Assembly (NCBI RefSeq): GCF_016009175.1 | Contig: NZ_JADUCM010000008.1 | Span: 115,530-179,529 of the forward strand | Direction: 5' to 3' | Source of the DNA: Pseudomonas alkylphenolica | GTDB taxonomy: Bacteria > Pseudomonadota > Gammaproteobacteria > Pseudomonadales > Pseudomonadaceae | Length of the DNA stretch: 64,000 bases | Shown: one piece after another, positions 1 to 9,217 of the stretch | How the letters are laid out: each line of letters opens with the position of its first letter | Numbering within the stretch: position 1 is the stretch's first letter | Translations under genes and position numbers: made by a program | Notes under the pieces: generated by a model | What the model saw: only the letters and a program-made list of their open reading frames with translations | Told to the model about the DNA's origin: nothing | Database searches by the model: none

Positions 1-226
1 CGACATTACCGGATGAGTCCTCACTGTCGATCGTCACTGCAGCCTTGCCGTTGATAAGTACGGTTGAACTTAAGTTGCCGCAGAGTTCACTGCCACACGA
101 GGTGGTATCTCCTTCACGGGCAGCAGGTAGTCCGTCAAACAGTACATTGGGCGAACCACAATCAATCGGGCTGGTATCGCCAGCTGTAGTGGAGTCGCCC
201 TTGCGAGCAGCGGGTTTTCCAGACAT
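1..226 (-). CDS. PAAR-domain T6SS spike-tip protein (partial)
   Basis: The 75 visible codons on the minus strand read as a PAAR protein, which caps the VgrG spike of the T6SS tail and often carries effectors. The start begins MSGKPAARKGDSTT and a second PAAR-like repeat, LPAAREGDTTSCG, follows. The ATG at 226 has a strong AAGGAG site 7 bases upstream. The C-terminus lies beyond the window edge, so I cannot tell whether it is a lone PAAR or carries a toxin extension. It starts 10 bases after tssE and is probably the next gene of the tssABCE operon. Confidence 0.85.
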   Translation of the reverse strand, partial: MSGKPAARKGDSTTAGDTSPIDCGSPNVLFDGLPAAREGDTTSCGSELCGNLSSTVLINGKAAVTIDSEDSSGNV

Positions 227-236
227 TGAATTCTCC

Positions 237-644
237 TTAGCGTAAGGTGACCTGCCCGCTACCATCGAGGCTAGCGACGAAGCGGACCGGACGTTTGTTG
301 CCTTCAACCACTAACAGGGCGTCGATATGAAATCGCAATGACAGGTGATGGCTGCCCTGGGGCATAGATGTCACCACTGCATTGCTCAAGCGCGGTTCGT
401 ACGCTTCGATGAAGCGTTCGATTGCCCCCCGGGCCAAGCTGAGGGCGTCATGCAGACTCAAGCGCATGTCGTTGAGATCCGGCAGCCCGTAGTCGGGCAG
501 CGTTTGCACGCTGCCCGCGCGGGTGCTGAGCATTTTCGCCAGATGGCCGGCGACCGACGCCATGATGCAGTCGTCTTGAGCCGTGTCGGCAGAATGACAG
601 GAGGTCTCGTTTAAACGCTCGAACAGGCTGCCGAATCTCGACAT
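237..644 (-). CDS. tssE: T6SS baseplate subunit TssE (gp25-like)
   Basis: This 135-residue protein matches TssE, the T4 gp25-like wedge protein of the T6SS baseplate, which starts sheath assembly in the cytoplasm. The C-terminal two thirds carries the GPW/gp25 pattern: GLPDLNDMRLSLHDAL, then RFIEAYEPRLSNAVV, then a hydrophobic strand region ending in SLRFHIDALLVVEG. The reading frame stays open upstream, but MSRFGSLFERL is the typical TssE start, so the ATG at 644 was chosen. Only 10 bases separate it from tssC, which supports one operon. Confidence 0.88.
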   Translation of the reverse strand: MSRFGSLFERLNETSCHSADTAQDDCIMASVAGHLAKMLSTRAGSVQTLPDYGLPDLNDMRLSLHDALSLARGAIERFIEAYEPRLSNAVVTSMPQGSHHLSLRFHIDALLVVEGNKRPVRFVASLDGSGQVTLR

Positions 645-654
645 GATTGCGTAC

Positions 655-2130
655 CTACTCTTTGTCCAGTTTGCCAACCAACGACAGGGTGAAATCGGCT
701 CCCATGTACTTGAAGTGCGGGCGGACATTCAGGCTGACGCGATACCAACCCGGCTCACCCTTTACGTCACTAACGGTGATTTCTGCAGCACGTAGAGGGC
801 GTCGCCCTCGAATTTCGGCGTTCGGATTATCCTGGTCAGCCACGTACTGCCGGATCCACTTGTTGAGCTCATCCTCCAGATCTGTACGCTCCTTCCAGGA
901 TCCGAGCTGCTCGCGTTGCAAGACTTTGATGTAATGCGCCAAGCGGTTGATGATGAACAAGTACGGCAGTTGGGTGCCGAGCTTGTAGTTCAGCTCTGCT
1001 GCTTTACCGTCATCGCTGCTGCCGAAGTTTTTTGGTTTCTGAATCGAGTTGGCGGAGAAAAAGGCGGCGTTATCGCTGCCTTTTCGCATGGTTAACGTGA
1101 TGAAGCCTTCTTCGGCCAGTTCATACTCACGGCGATCAGATACGAGCACTTCGGTCGGGATCTTGGTTTCGATCTCGCCCATGCTCTCGAAGTGATGCAG
1201 CGGCAAATCTTCCACGGCGCCGCCGCTCTGTGGTCCGATGATGTTCGGGCACCAGCGAAATTTGGCAAAGCTGTCAGTGAGTCGTGTGGCGAATGCAAAG
1301 GCAGTATTGCCCCATAAGTAGTGCTCATGATCATTGGCGACGTTCTCATTGAAAGCGAAACGCTTGGTGGCGTTGCCATCAATACGATAGGGCTCACGGA
1401 GCAGAAAGCGCGGGGTGGTCAATCCCAGATAGCGGGCGTTTTCTTCTTGGCGCAGAGATTGCCACTTGGTGAACTGCGGACTGCCGAAGTGGTCTCGCAG
1501 GTCTTTGATGTCGGCGAGACTGGTGTAGCTTTCAAGACCAAAAAATCTGGGGCTTACGGCTGACAAGAACGGTGCATGGGACATACACGCCACACTGGAA
1601 ACGTACTGTAAAGTTTTGATGTCTGGGGCAGTGGGGTCGAAGTAGTAGTTAGCGATCAGGGCCGCCACCGGTTCGCCACCGAACTGACCGTACTCGGCGC
1701 TGTAAACATGTTTGTAAAGGCCGGATTCGACTATTTCAGGGCTATCTTCAAAGTCCTCTAGCAGGTCCTGTTTCGAGGCATTGAGGATCTCGATCTTGAT
1801 GTTTTCGCGAAAATCGGTGCGATCCACCAACAGTTTGAGGCCACGCCAAGTGGACTCCATCGATTGAAATTCGATGTGGTGCAGGATCTGGTCCATCTGC
1901 TCACTCAGCTTTTCGTCAATCTGAGCGATCATGCGATCAACCACGACCTTTTTTACGGGCTCGCCACTGTTCTGAGGCTTCAGCAGTTCTTCGATAAATG
2001 CAGAGACCCCTCGTTTAGCAGTGAGGTAGCCATCATCTGCGGGTGTCAGCTTGGTTTCGGCAATAATGCGGCCAAGGATGCCGAGGTCTTCACTCTGGTA
2101 CTGGGTGGTTGCGGTCGTACGGGTGCTCAT
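655..2130 (-). CDS. tssC: T6SS contractile sheath large subunit TssC
   Basis: This 491-residue protein is the VipB/TssC half of the contractile sheath that surrounds the Hcp tube. It is the usual length for the family. Recognisable blocks are the N-terminal helix region with AFIEELLKPQ, the conserved FQSMESTWRGLKLLVDR, SVACMSHAPFLSAVSPRFFG, the LRDHFGSPQFTKWQSLRQ block, and a C-terminal DLEDELNKWIRQYVADQ before the final strands. An AAGGAAG site precedes the ATG. It lies 23 bases after tssB, as expected for partners that assemble in a fixed ratio. Confidence 0.95.
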   Translation of the reverse strand: MSTRTTATTQYQSEDLGILGRIIAETKLTPADDGYLTAKRGVSAFIEELLKPQNSGEPVKKVVVDRMIAQIDEKLSEQMDQILHHIEFQSMESTWRGLKLLVDRTDFRENIKIEILNASKQDLLEDFEDSPEIVESGLYKHVYSAEYGQFGGEPVAALIANYYFDPTAPDIKTLQYVSSVACMSHAPFLSAVSPRFFGLESYTSLADIKDLRDHFGSPQFTKWQSLRQEENARYLGLTTPRFLLREPYRIDGNATKRFAFNENVANDHEHYLWGNTAFAFATRLTDSFAKFRWCPNIIGPQSGGAVEDLPLHHFESMGEIETKIPTEVLVSDRREYELAEEGFITLTMRKGSDNAAFFSANSIQKPKNFGSSDDGKAAELNYKLGTQLPYLFIINRLAHYIKVLQREQLGSWKERTDLEDELNKWIRQYVADQDNPNAEIRGRRPLRAAEITVSDVKGEPGWYRVSLNVRPHFKYMGADFTLSLVGKLDKE

Positions 2131-2153
2131 GGGGTGCTTCCTTGTCCGTGGGA

Positions 2154-2660
2154 TCAGTCGTCCGTTTCGGGTTGCGATACGAGGCTCAGTTCGCTGAGGA
2201 CACGCTCACGTGCTTCAGGATCCCCCAAGACGTTTTCAATGGCCTTTCGAAAGGCCGGCGCGTTGCCCAGTGGACCTTTTAGAGCGACAAGGGCATTGCG
2301 CAGCGCCATCAGCTTCTTGAGCTCGGGTACTTGCTCAATGATTTGGTCAGGGTGGAAATTCTTCATTGACTGGATGTGTAACTGAATCGAGAGTTCGTCG
2401 TCGTTCCTGTCATCCTGCAATCGATTGGGGACGGCGATGGCGAGCTGAATTTCCTGTTTGGCCAGTACATCGTCAAAGCTGTGTTTGTCGATGCTGATCG
2501 GTTTGCGTTCCTCGATGCGGCGGTCATCCTTGCGCTGTGTGAAGTCTGCGAGGACCATCAGCTTCAATGGCAGCTCAGCTTCTTCACGGCCCCCTCCCGT
2601 GGCAGGCTTATAAGTGACATTGATACGTTCCTTGGGTGCTACAGAGCCTTCTTTGGCCAT
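2154..2660 (-). CDS. tssB: T6SS contractile sheath small subunit TssB
   Basis: This 168-residue protein is TssB/VipA, the smaller sheath protein that binds TssC. Family marks are RINVTYKPATGGG near the N-terminus, ELPLKLMVLADFTQR, the ERKPISIDKHSFDDVLA block, SMKNFHPDQIIEQVPELKKLMALR, and LKGPLGNAPAFRKAI. Nine extra upstream codons are open, but the ATG at 2660 (MAKEGSVAPK) follows a strong AAGGAG and matches TssB starts. It sits 31 bases after tssA in the same operon. Confidence 0.95.
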   Translation of the reverse strand: MAKEGSVAPKERINVTYKPATGGGREEAELPLKLMVLADFTQRKDDRRIEERKPISIDKHSFDDVLAKQEIQLAIAVPNRLQDDRNDDELSIQLHIQSMKNFHPDQIIEQVPELKKLMALRNALVALKGPLGNAPAFRKAIENVLGDPEARERVLSELSLVSQPETDD

Positions 2661-2691
2661 GTCCTTTCTCCTTTGCGGGTTGTTCAAGCAC

Positions 2692-4263
2692 TTATTCGAG
2701 TACTACCTCGAGGTCCAGATGGCACAGTCTTCGATGGATTTCTTCTTTACGCTCCCGAACCGCATGGTTCTGTGGCAACAGCTCACAGCAGTCACGCAGC
2801 AGGTTGAGAACCTCAAGAACTAGTGCGGGCTCCCATTCCCCCAAGCCGGCACCCTGAAGAATTTGATCAAGTGCATCGAGTTGGGTCTTGGCCAATTCGT
2901 ATTTCTTGGCGTTGAAGCAAAGGCGAGCGAGTGCTAGTTGCCACAGAAAACGCTCTCGACCACCTTCGGCAATACACCCGGCTCGCTTGAGTTGTTGAAC
3001 TGCGGCCCTGAGTCCTGATTTCTGCAACGTGGATAGCGCTTCGCTCAGTGCGATCGCCCAACTGGAATCTGTGTGTTCCGTTGTTGCGGATGATATTGAA
3101 GCTGACGGGGCCGAGGGCATGAGGTGAGGCATCACGTGGGCGCTGAGCCAGATACTTGTCTGTGCATCAGCGAATGGCGTGCCATCGTGAAAGTGCAGTG
3201 CTTCAAGCCCAGGCAAACGCTGCAGGAAAAGCGCCGACTGGATCTCTATCTCTCGACTTGCGTGCTCGGCTTGAAGCGCTTGCAGACACTCCCATGCCGT
3301 ACGCTGACCATCGAGCCAGAATGGCGAACGGGCAATAGTTGCCTCGAGCTCCAGGAGCAGGTCCGCGTATTTGGCTTGCTGAAACAACTCGCGAAAGCGA
3401 GCGAGTTTGTCGGCTGGAATCCCGCGTAAGGTGGTGGTGCGCTCGGCGTTATGCTCAGGGAGTGTGTCGATTGGCAGCCATAGCAGCGTACGCGCCAAAC
3501 GCAGGGCTCGAATATCGCTGACTTTTTGCTTGAGCCAGTAGCTACACAACGAGTGGGCTTGATCTTGCAGGGCTCGCAAATTTTTGTGGGCGTCCTTCTC
3601 GTTTTCCACGGCCGAGCTCGGCGACATAACTTGAGTGGCAATTTGCTTAACCTGTGCAATCGCAGCACTGACACTTCCTTGGGTGGGCAAGCCTTTGTCC
3701 GCGCGTGCAACAAGTTCGTCAAGTCGACGAGAGAGCGGCAGGAGCATGGGGGCTCGCGCACCTAAATGATGGGATAGTGCGTGTTCGAGGTCGCGAAGCA
3801 ATGCTGCCAGTTGACGAAATAGCGGTAGCTGCTCCGTCATTGCCACATGGTCTGAGAGCGCTTTGTCCAGCCGGGGCAGCAGCCAGTTGAAGGCGGCGGC
3901 TCGGGTGCTATGTTTCAGAGGGTGCAGGGTTGGCCAGTAGATGTCGCACAGGGACTGCAGTAGCGTAAAACCAGCCAGTAATCCTGCGAATGATTCACGT
4001 TGATACAAACTCCAAGTCAACCAAACGGCTACTCGCAGATCTTTAGATTGTACGCCAAGAAATGCCTCGCACCCGGTGAGTACGCTTTGCCAGTCGACTT
4101 CGTTGTTATTGTGCAGAGCGCCTTCTTTTGCCAGCTCAATTTCAAGCTGTTCGAACTCAGGCGAGAACCGCGCATCCGTACCCGCAGGCGAATCTACGTG
4201 CAGCGGATTTTTGGCAAGTTTCAGGTAGTGTTCGACAAGCGTATTTCTATAGTTCAAGGTCAT
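2692..4263 (-). CDS. tssA: T6SS protein TssA (ImpA N-terminal, VasJ-type)
   Basis: TssA caps or primes the growing T6SS tail and contacts the baseplate. From the ATG at 4263 the protein has 523 residues and starts MTLNYRNTLVEHYLKLAKNP. The ImpA-type N-terminal domain is plain in DSPAGTDARFSPEFEQLEIE and VWLTWSLYQRESFAGLLAGF. The C-terminus ends in a helical segment with LEVLNLLRDCCELLPQ, like the VasJ type. A second in-frame ATG at 4305 follows a GAGGGG and could be the real start, adding 14 residues; the one used fits family N-termini better. It is the first gene of the visible T6SS operon. Confidence 0.88.
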   Translation of the reverse strand: MTLNYRNTLVEHYLKLAKNPLHVDSPAGTDARFSPEFEQLEIELAKEGALHNNNEVDWQSVLTGCEAFLGVQSKDLRVAVWLTWSLYQRESFAGLLAGFTLLQSLCDIYWPTLHPLKHSTRAAAFNWLLPRLDKALSDHVAMTEQLPLFRQLAALLRDLEHALSHHLGARAPMLLPLSRRLDELVARADKGLPTQGSVSAAIAQVKQIATQVMSPSSAVENEKDAHKNLRALQDQAHSLCSYWLKQKVSDIRALRLARTLLWLPIDTLPEHNAERTTTLRGIPADKLARFRELFQQAKYADLLLELEATIARSPFWLDGQRTAWECLQALQAEHASREIEIQSALFLQRLPGLEALHFHDGTPFADAQTSIWLSAHVMPHLMPSAPSASISSATTEHTDSSWAIALSEALSTLQKSGLRAAVQQLKRAGCIAEGGRERFLWQLALARLCFNAKKYELAKTQLDALDQILQGAGLGEWEPALVLEVLNLLRDCCELLPQNHAVRERKEEIHRRLCHLDLEVVLE

Positions 4264-4620
4264 GTGCTTCGTATGCGTGAACTTTAGGATGCGTGTGTGA
4301 GTCATGTTGCGTGCGCCCCTCGATCGCCGCCAAGCACATGTAGGAGGCACACTTGAAGTCTGGTCAAGCTGAACAAAAATATAAGTAGGGAAGAGTCGAC
4401 GTAGCTTGTGGGAATGTTCCGTTTTAGTGGGGCGTGCTGCCACTTTCTCAAAAGCGATTCAATCCGCACTGCGCATGGGGGGCTGAAATCATATTGTTCG
4501 GACAACTGCTGCTATTCGAGGTAGCGCGGCGTAGGCCAAGGGTAGGTATTAAGTATCTAGCCTGCGCAACCATGTCGCTCTGCCTAGGCTCGCGTCTCCA
4601 ACAGCCTGGAGGCACGCACC
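4264..4620. other. Divergent intergenic region between tssA and the NEL-ligase gene
   Basis: This 357-base stretch separates two diverging genes and should hold promoters for both. It is visibly less G+C-rich than the effector gene to its right. I see no convincing gene in it: the short open frames lack ribosome sites and resemble nothing. I could not assign a -35/-10 pair with confidence. A GGAGG about 7 bases before 4621 is the ribosome site of the NEL-ligase gene. Confidence 0.5.
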
Positions 4621-7600
4621 ATGGAAACGCTACCCAAGCCAGCGCCCGCAACGCAGGACACACTTGACCTGGAGCAGTCCTTCCAAGACCACTTCATTGC
4701 CGGGCGTTTGCCCACCTGGCTACGCTCGGCGACTCCCGAGCACATGGCAAAGCTTGGCCCGGCGCTGCGTCAGAGCTTGCAGATACGTCAACGGATACAC
4801 ACCGTGCTGGAACGTATCGAAGGCATCGACGGCTTTGCCCTTGGGCGCCTCGAGCAGGCGTTGGAACAGCACCTTAACGAGACGTTCAACGTCCAGCGAT
4901 GGACGTTCATCGCGGGGCATCGGGAGCCGGTCATCAATGCGCAACCGGTGGGGGCCCACCTCACCGAAGTGGTATATGCCGATGTGCCGTTGCTCGAAGC
5001 AGCACTGCGCAATTTCACCGCAGAAGAGGCCACGGCACAGGGACAGCCGCGGGGCAATCGCCTCAGCAGTTCTCGCCTGGGGCAGGTAAAACCCCCCTCG
5101 GCAGTCGAGTTCGCCGGCATCTGTCGTACGCTCGACCTGGGGGGGCAATACCAGCAACATCTGGACAATGTGCTGCTGTCGCCCACGCCGGATGGGCAAA
5201 GCGTGGCCGCCTTGCTGGGTGATTCCCATCGTCACGGGATGCTGGTTGATGCCTACAAGGCCAGGCTGAACAATGTCCTGAGCGAGGACGAGCTGCAACT
5301 GATTGTCGGGCTGTGCGCCGATGGCAAACCGCCGCGGCTGCAGGACAAACCGGTGGTGGCCAAGCAGTTGCGCCTGCTGGGCTGCAACCTTGAGCAGATC
5401 GTCGTGCTCGATGTCATTGATGAGGGGCTGCTGCGTAATACCAGCGCCCGCGTTCTGGTGCATGTGCCGGGCGATCCGAATGGCGCCTGGAGTGCCTTCA
5501 CGAGCCTGCAGCGCCTCGCCAATGAGCTGGGCAGGCGCTTGCGTACGGATTCTTACCAGCGCTTCTTCAGTCGTTTCGTACGGCGCCGCGACAGCCAGCA
5601 GTTTTTCTCCGTCGTCATCCCTGCCTACAAGGACCTGGCGATCTGGGCCAACTACACCCTGGACGAACACCTGCGCGCTTATTCAGGGCCTCTGTTTGAC
5701 ACCCTCGGGCAGGCGCGTATTGAGCAGATCAAGGACGATGCCGCGATGATTGCGGTACCGGTGAGCGACCTGGACCGGGCGGTGCAGCAGGCACACGACC
5801 AGCGTCTGAAGGCCGAAGGCTGGGCATTGCTCAACCTGGCAGGCTTTTTCGTTCCGGTTATCGGCGCCGCACTGCTGGCCGTCACCGCGTGGGAGCTGCT
5901 TGGCGAGGTCTATCATGGCGTCGAGGCCTGGCATGACGGCGATACCAACGAAGCGCTTGATCATCTTGCCCAGGTGGCCACCGACCTCGCAATCATGGGC
6001 GTTACTGCCGTTGGCATCGGCGTGGCGCAACGGTTATGGACGCGCTCTACGTGGGTGGACAGCCTTGTACCTGCGCAAATGAACGATGGCACGACGCGCC
6101 TGTGCAGCCCGGCCTGGGAGGCTTTTCGCAGCGCGCCGCCAGCGCCCGAGGCCATTGTTGACGAGGCGGGTATACACCGACTGGGTGACGATCAGGCCTG
6201 GGTCGAGATGGACGGCCACTACTATCCCGTGGTTCAGCGCGCCTCGGACAGCCGGTGGCAATTGCGCCCACGTGCTGGCGTTGGTCCGAGGCTCTGCCAC
6301 AACGGAGCGGGCGCATGGCGCCTGTGGTACGAGCAGCCCGCGCAGTGGCGCGATAGCCATTACCTGTTTCGCCGCCTTGGCGGACGATTTCGCGAGCTGG
6401 ATGACGAGCAGATCGATCAGGTTTTGCTGGCCCATGGCATGCAAGCCGATCAGTTGCGGGCATTGCATGTTGAAGGGCGGGCGCCGGCGGCTGCGCTGGC
6501 CGACAGTGTATTGCGCTTTCGCCTGGATCAGCGCATCCGCACGGTGATCAGCGCCCTGCGCTCAGGCGTGCGCAGCGACGATGGCATAGTGTTGCAGCAT
6601 GCCCGCAGCCTGCCTGCGGCGCGGGAGCTTTCCGATCAGGACCTGGCTGAACTGACCTGGCGCAATCGGCGCCTTGTCTTTCAGCGTGTGTACGACGCCC
6701 AGCAGGCAAGCGCCACCCCGCATACCACGGCCTTGCGCCGTAACTTCCCCAGCCTGCATGAACCTGCCGCCCGCGAACTGTTACGGGCGGCTGCCGTCGC
6801 CGACCGCCAACAGCTGATGGAGCGCGCACGTGTGCCGTTGCGCCTTGGCGAAGCGGCGCGGGTGCAGTCATCACGTATTCGGCAGGCCCGGGTGTTCGAA
6901 GCCTTCTATCTGGATACACCGCAGAACGCCGACCTGGCCCGGGTTGCCCTGGCGATGCTTGAGCACCTGCCAGGGGGCGCAACGATGCGCTGGAGGCTGT
7001 TCGAAGGGGGAAGCGGCGGTCCGCAATTGTTGGTGGTAGGCGCAGGTTCCCGGCAGGTTGACCTTGTCCACCTTGCCGGCCGTTTCCAGCGGCTCGATGC
7101 CCAGGGGAGGGCGCAGGGTGATGCTGGAGAGCTGTTCGATGTGCTTGCCAGCGCGCATGATGATCACCAGCGTAACGCCATTGGCGTGAGCGAGCCGTTT
7201 GCCCACAACCTGCGGGTGCTGCTGGGGCGTCAGGCCGTCAATCGCCGCGAACAGGTCGCACAGCTACTCGGTGGGCACAGAGCCAGGGGCTGGTTCCGCG
7301 CGCCGCAACGATTGATCGATGGTCGGGTAGGGTATCCGTTGAGCGGCCGCGGCGCTGCCGGAGGCGGGCCCAGGCCGCTGGCGCTGTTCGCCATGATCCG
7401 CGAGTTGTATCCCAGCTTTACCGATACTCAGGTCCTGGCCTGGTTGAATGATGTCCGGCATGCGCAGCTGGACGTCAACACCGAAATAACCCGGCTGGGC
7501 AATGAGCTCGCATCACTGGACAGCCATCTGCAGCAATGGTCAGCCCAGGTCACCCGTGCCGATGTGCGTGAGGAGCGCGACTATTTCATGCGCTGCCTGA

Positions 7601-9120
7601 TCGATTGCTGGCGACATAGAACGACCACGGGACCAGCCGGTGCGGAGGGCGTGCAAAATTACCGGTTTGCCATGTTTGCCGCCGCCCCTGGCGTCTTGCC
7701 GACGCTCCCGGCCGATGTCAGCTTTGGCCATGTTTCGGAACTGGCCTTGATGGGCATGGAGTTGCAGGACATACCGACGAGCTTCCTGCGCGCATTCAGC
7801 AACATCAGGATTCTGGAACTCAACGGCAACCGGCTTGCGCGGGTACCGTCGGGCCTCTCGCAGCTTGAGCACCTGCGCGAGCTGGACATGTTCAACAACC
7901 GAATCGTGCTGGATGCTGACCAGGCCAGGTTACTGTCCCAGTCCGAGTCCCTCGAATACCTGAATCTGTCGTTCAATCCATTGGGGCGCGGCTTTTCCCT
8001 TGTCGCCCTGACACGCCTGCGCCGGTTGCACTTGCGCAATACGCACCTGACCGAATTGCCGGCGGGCGTGCTGGACGCGTCCGAACTGATGCTGGTCGAC
8101 TTGCGCGACAATCGCATCAGCGCATTGCCGCGGCGATTTCATCGGGCGCCGATATGGACCCGGCGGATGATCCTGCTGTGGGGCAACCCGTTGAACGCGC
8201 AGGACGCGCAGCGTCTGCAGGCGGCCGTGCCACCGCTGGGCGAAGTAGTCGCCGAGGGCTCGATCTCTGCCCGGCAACGCTGGCTCGATGCGGTGAACAG
8301 CCTGGCGCGCGATGAGTTGTCGTCGGTCTGGGAGGTGATGGAGATGGAGCCCAGGAGCGATGACTTTTTTCAGCTGCTGGGGCGTTTGCTGGACACGGCA
8401 GACTTCCGGCGACGTAGCGAGGCCCTGGCCGATCGGGTGTTCACCCTGCTGCAGTGGATGCGCGAGCATGCCAGCCTGCGCGAGGAGATCTTCTCTCAGG
8501 TCACCCAGCAATTGACCTGCCAGGACAGCGTAGCCTTGTGCTTCAGCAACCTGGAATTGCGCATGCTGGTCTGGCGAGCGCGCCTAGACGCTGTGGCGGG
8601 AGACCAGCAGGGCGCATTGCTGCACCTGGGGCGGCAACTGTGGCGCCTGGACCAGGTCGACCGGATAGCGCTGGAGGACATTCAGGCGCGCCGTGCGGCG
8701 GGTAGCAATCCTGACGAGATCGAAGTAGGGCTGGCCTACCGGGTGGCCCTGCGCGATGCGCTTGATCTGCCCGCACAACCTGGCGATATGTTGTTTGCTG
8801 AAGTCGCAGGGGTTGATGAGGCGCGTATCGAACGGGCGCGCAACCAGGTACTGAACACTGAAACAACCGAGCAACTGGCAGCATCGCTGGTGCAGCGCGA
8901 ATTTTGGCAAGAGCACCTGCAACGCACCGAACAGGCGCGTCTTGAAGTAGTCGATGCGCCCTTTCACGAACGCTTGAACGCACTGCTGGAGGAGGCAGAA
9001 AGCGTACCGGAGGTCGAGTACCTGGTCCGTGTCAACGCGGTCAATGATGAGCGCCAGGTCGCACGTCAGGCCTTGCTGTTGCAACTGACGCGTGAGGCAC
9101 TGACGCAGGACCCGGTGTAG
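4621..9120 (+). CDS. LRR-NEL type E3 ubiquitin ligase, large toxin-like effector
   Basis: This 1499-residue protein begins with the DUF6543/dermonecrotic-toxin-like region (HFIAGRLPTWLRSATPEH near residue 16). It has two hydrophobic segments around residues 400-428 and 445-473, then leucine-rich repeats at about 1035-1190 (LELNGNRLARVPSGLSQLEH, LRELDMFNNRI, LEYLNLSFNPL, LRRLHLRNTHLTELPAGV). The C-terminal region from about residue 1214 matches the NEL fold of IpaH/SspH ligases. The Cys-x-Asp catalytic motif is at C1300-Q-D1302 (LTCQDSVAL). NEL ligases move ubiquitin onto host proteins after secretion. A CTGGAGG site supports the ATG at 4621. The gene diverges from tssA. The fold call is strong; the delivery route and target are unknown. 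Confidence 0.88.
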   Translation: METLPKPAPATQDTLDLEQSFQDHFIAGRLPTWLRSATPEHMAKLGPALRQSLQIRQRIHTVLERIEGIDGFALGRLEQALEQHLNETFNVQRWTFIAGHREPVINAQPVGAHLTEVVYADVPLLEAALRNFTAEEATAQGQPRGNRLSSSRLGQVKPPSAVEFAGICRTLDLGGQYQQHLDNVLLSPTPDGQSVAALLGDSHRHGMLVDAYKARLNNVLSEDELQLIVGLCADGKPPRLQDKPVVAKQLRLLGCNLEQIVVLDVIDEGLLRNTSARVLVHVPGDPNGAWSAFTSLQRLANELGRRLRTDSYQRFFSRFVRRRDSQQFFSVVIPAYKDLAIWANYTLDEHLRAYSGPLFDTLGQARIEQIKDDAAMIAVPVSDLDRAVQQAHDQRLKAEGWALLNLAGFFVPVIGAALLAVTAWELLGEVYHGVEAWHDGDTNEALDHLAQVATDLAIMGVTAVGIGVAQRLWTRSTWVDSLVPAQMNDGTTRLCSPAWEAFRSAPPAPEAIVDEAGIHRLGDDQAWVEMDGHYYPVVQRASDSRWQLRPRAGVGPRLCHNGAGAWRLWYEQPAQWRDSHYLFRRLGGRFRELDDEQIDQVLLAHGMQADQLRALHVEGRAPAAALADSVLRFRLDQRIRTVISALRSGVRSDDGIVLQHARSLPAARELSDQDLAELTWRNRRLVFQRVYDAQQASATPHTTALRRNFPSLHEPAARELLRAAAVADRQQLMERARVPLRLGEAARVQSSRIRQARVFEAFYLDTPQNADLARVALAMLEHLPGGATMRWRLFEGGSGGPQLLVVGAGSRQVDLVHLAGRFQRLDAQGRAQGDAGELFDVLASAHDDHQRNAIGVSEPFAHNLRVLLGRQAVNRREQVAQLLGGHRARGWFRAPQRLIDGRVGYPLSGRGAAGGGPRPLALFAMIRELYPSFTDTQVLAWLNDVRHAQLDVNTEITRLGNELASLDSHLQQWSAQVTRADVREERDYFMRCLIDCWRHRTTTGPAGAEGVQNYRFAMFAAAPGVLPTLPADVSFGHVSELALMGMELQDIPTSFLRAFSNIRILELNGNRLARVPSGLSQLEHLRELDMFNNRIVLDADQARLLSQSESLEYLNLSFNPLGRGFSLVALTRLRRLHLRNTHLTELPAGVLDASELMLVDLRDNRISALPRRFHRAPIWTRRMILLWGNPLNAQDAQRLQAAVPPLGEVVAEGSISARQRWLDAVNSLARDELSSVWEVMEMEPRSDDFFQLLGRLLDTADFRRRSEALADRVFTLLQWMREHASLREEIFSQVTQQLTCQDSVALCFSNLELRMLVWRARLDAVAGDQQGALLHLGRQLWRLDQVDRIALEDIQARRAAGSNPDEIEVGLAYRVALRDALDLPAQPGDMLFAEVAGVDEARIERARNQVLNTETTEQLAASLVQREFWQEHLQRTEQARLEVVDAPFHERLNALLEEAESVPEVEYLVRVNAVNDERQVARQALLLQLTREALTQDPV

Positions 9121-9217
9121 CGTTGGTGTTGGCCCGCTGACCCGTTGCAACTGGCCCTGTCGGGTGTTGGGTCGTCCCCTTAGAGTCCTGCCAACGGAAG
9201 CTCAAGGGGTCGGCACT

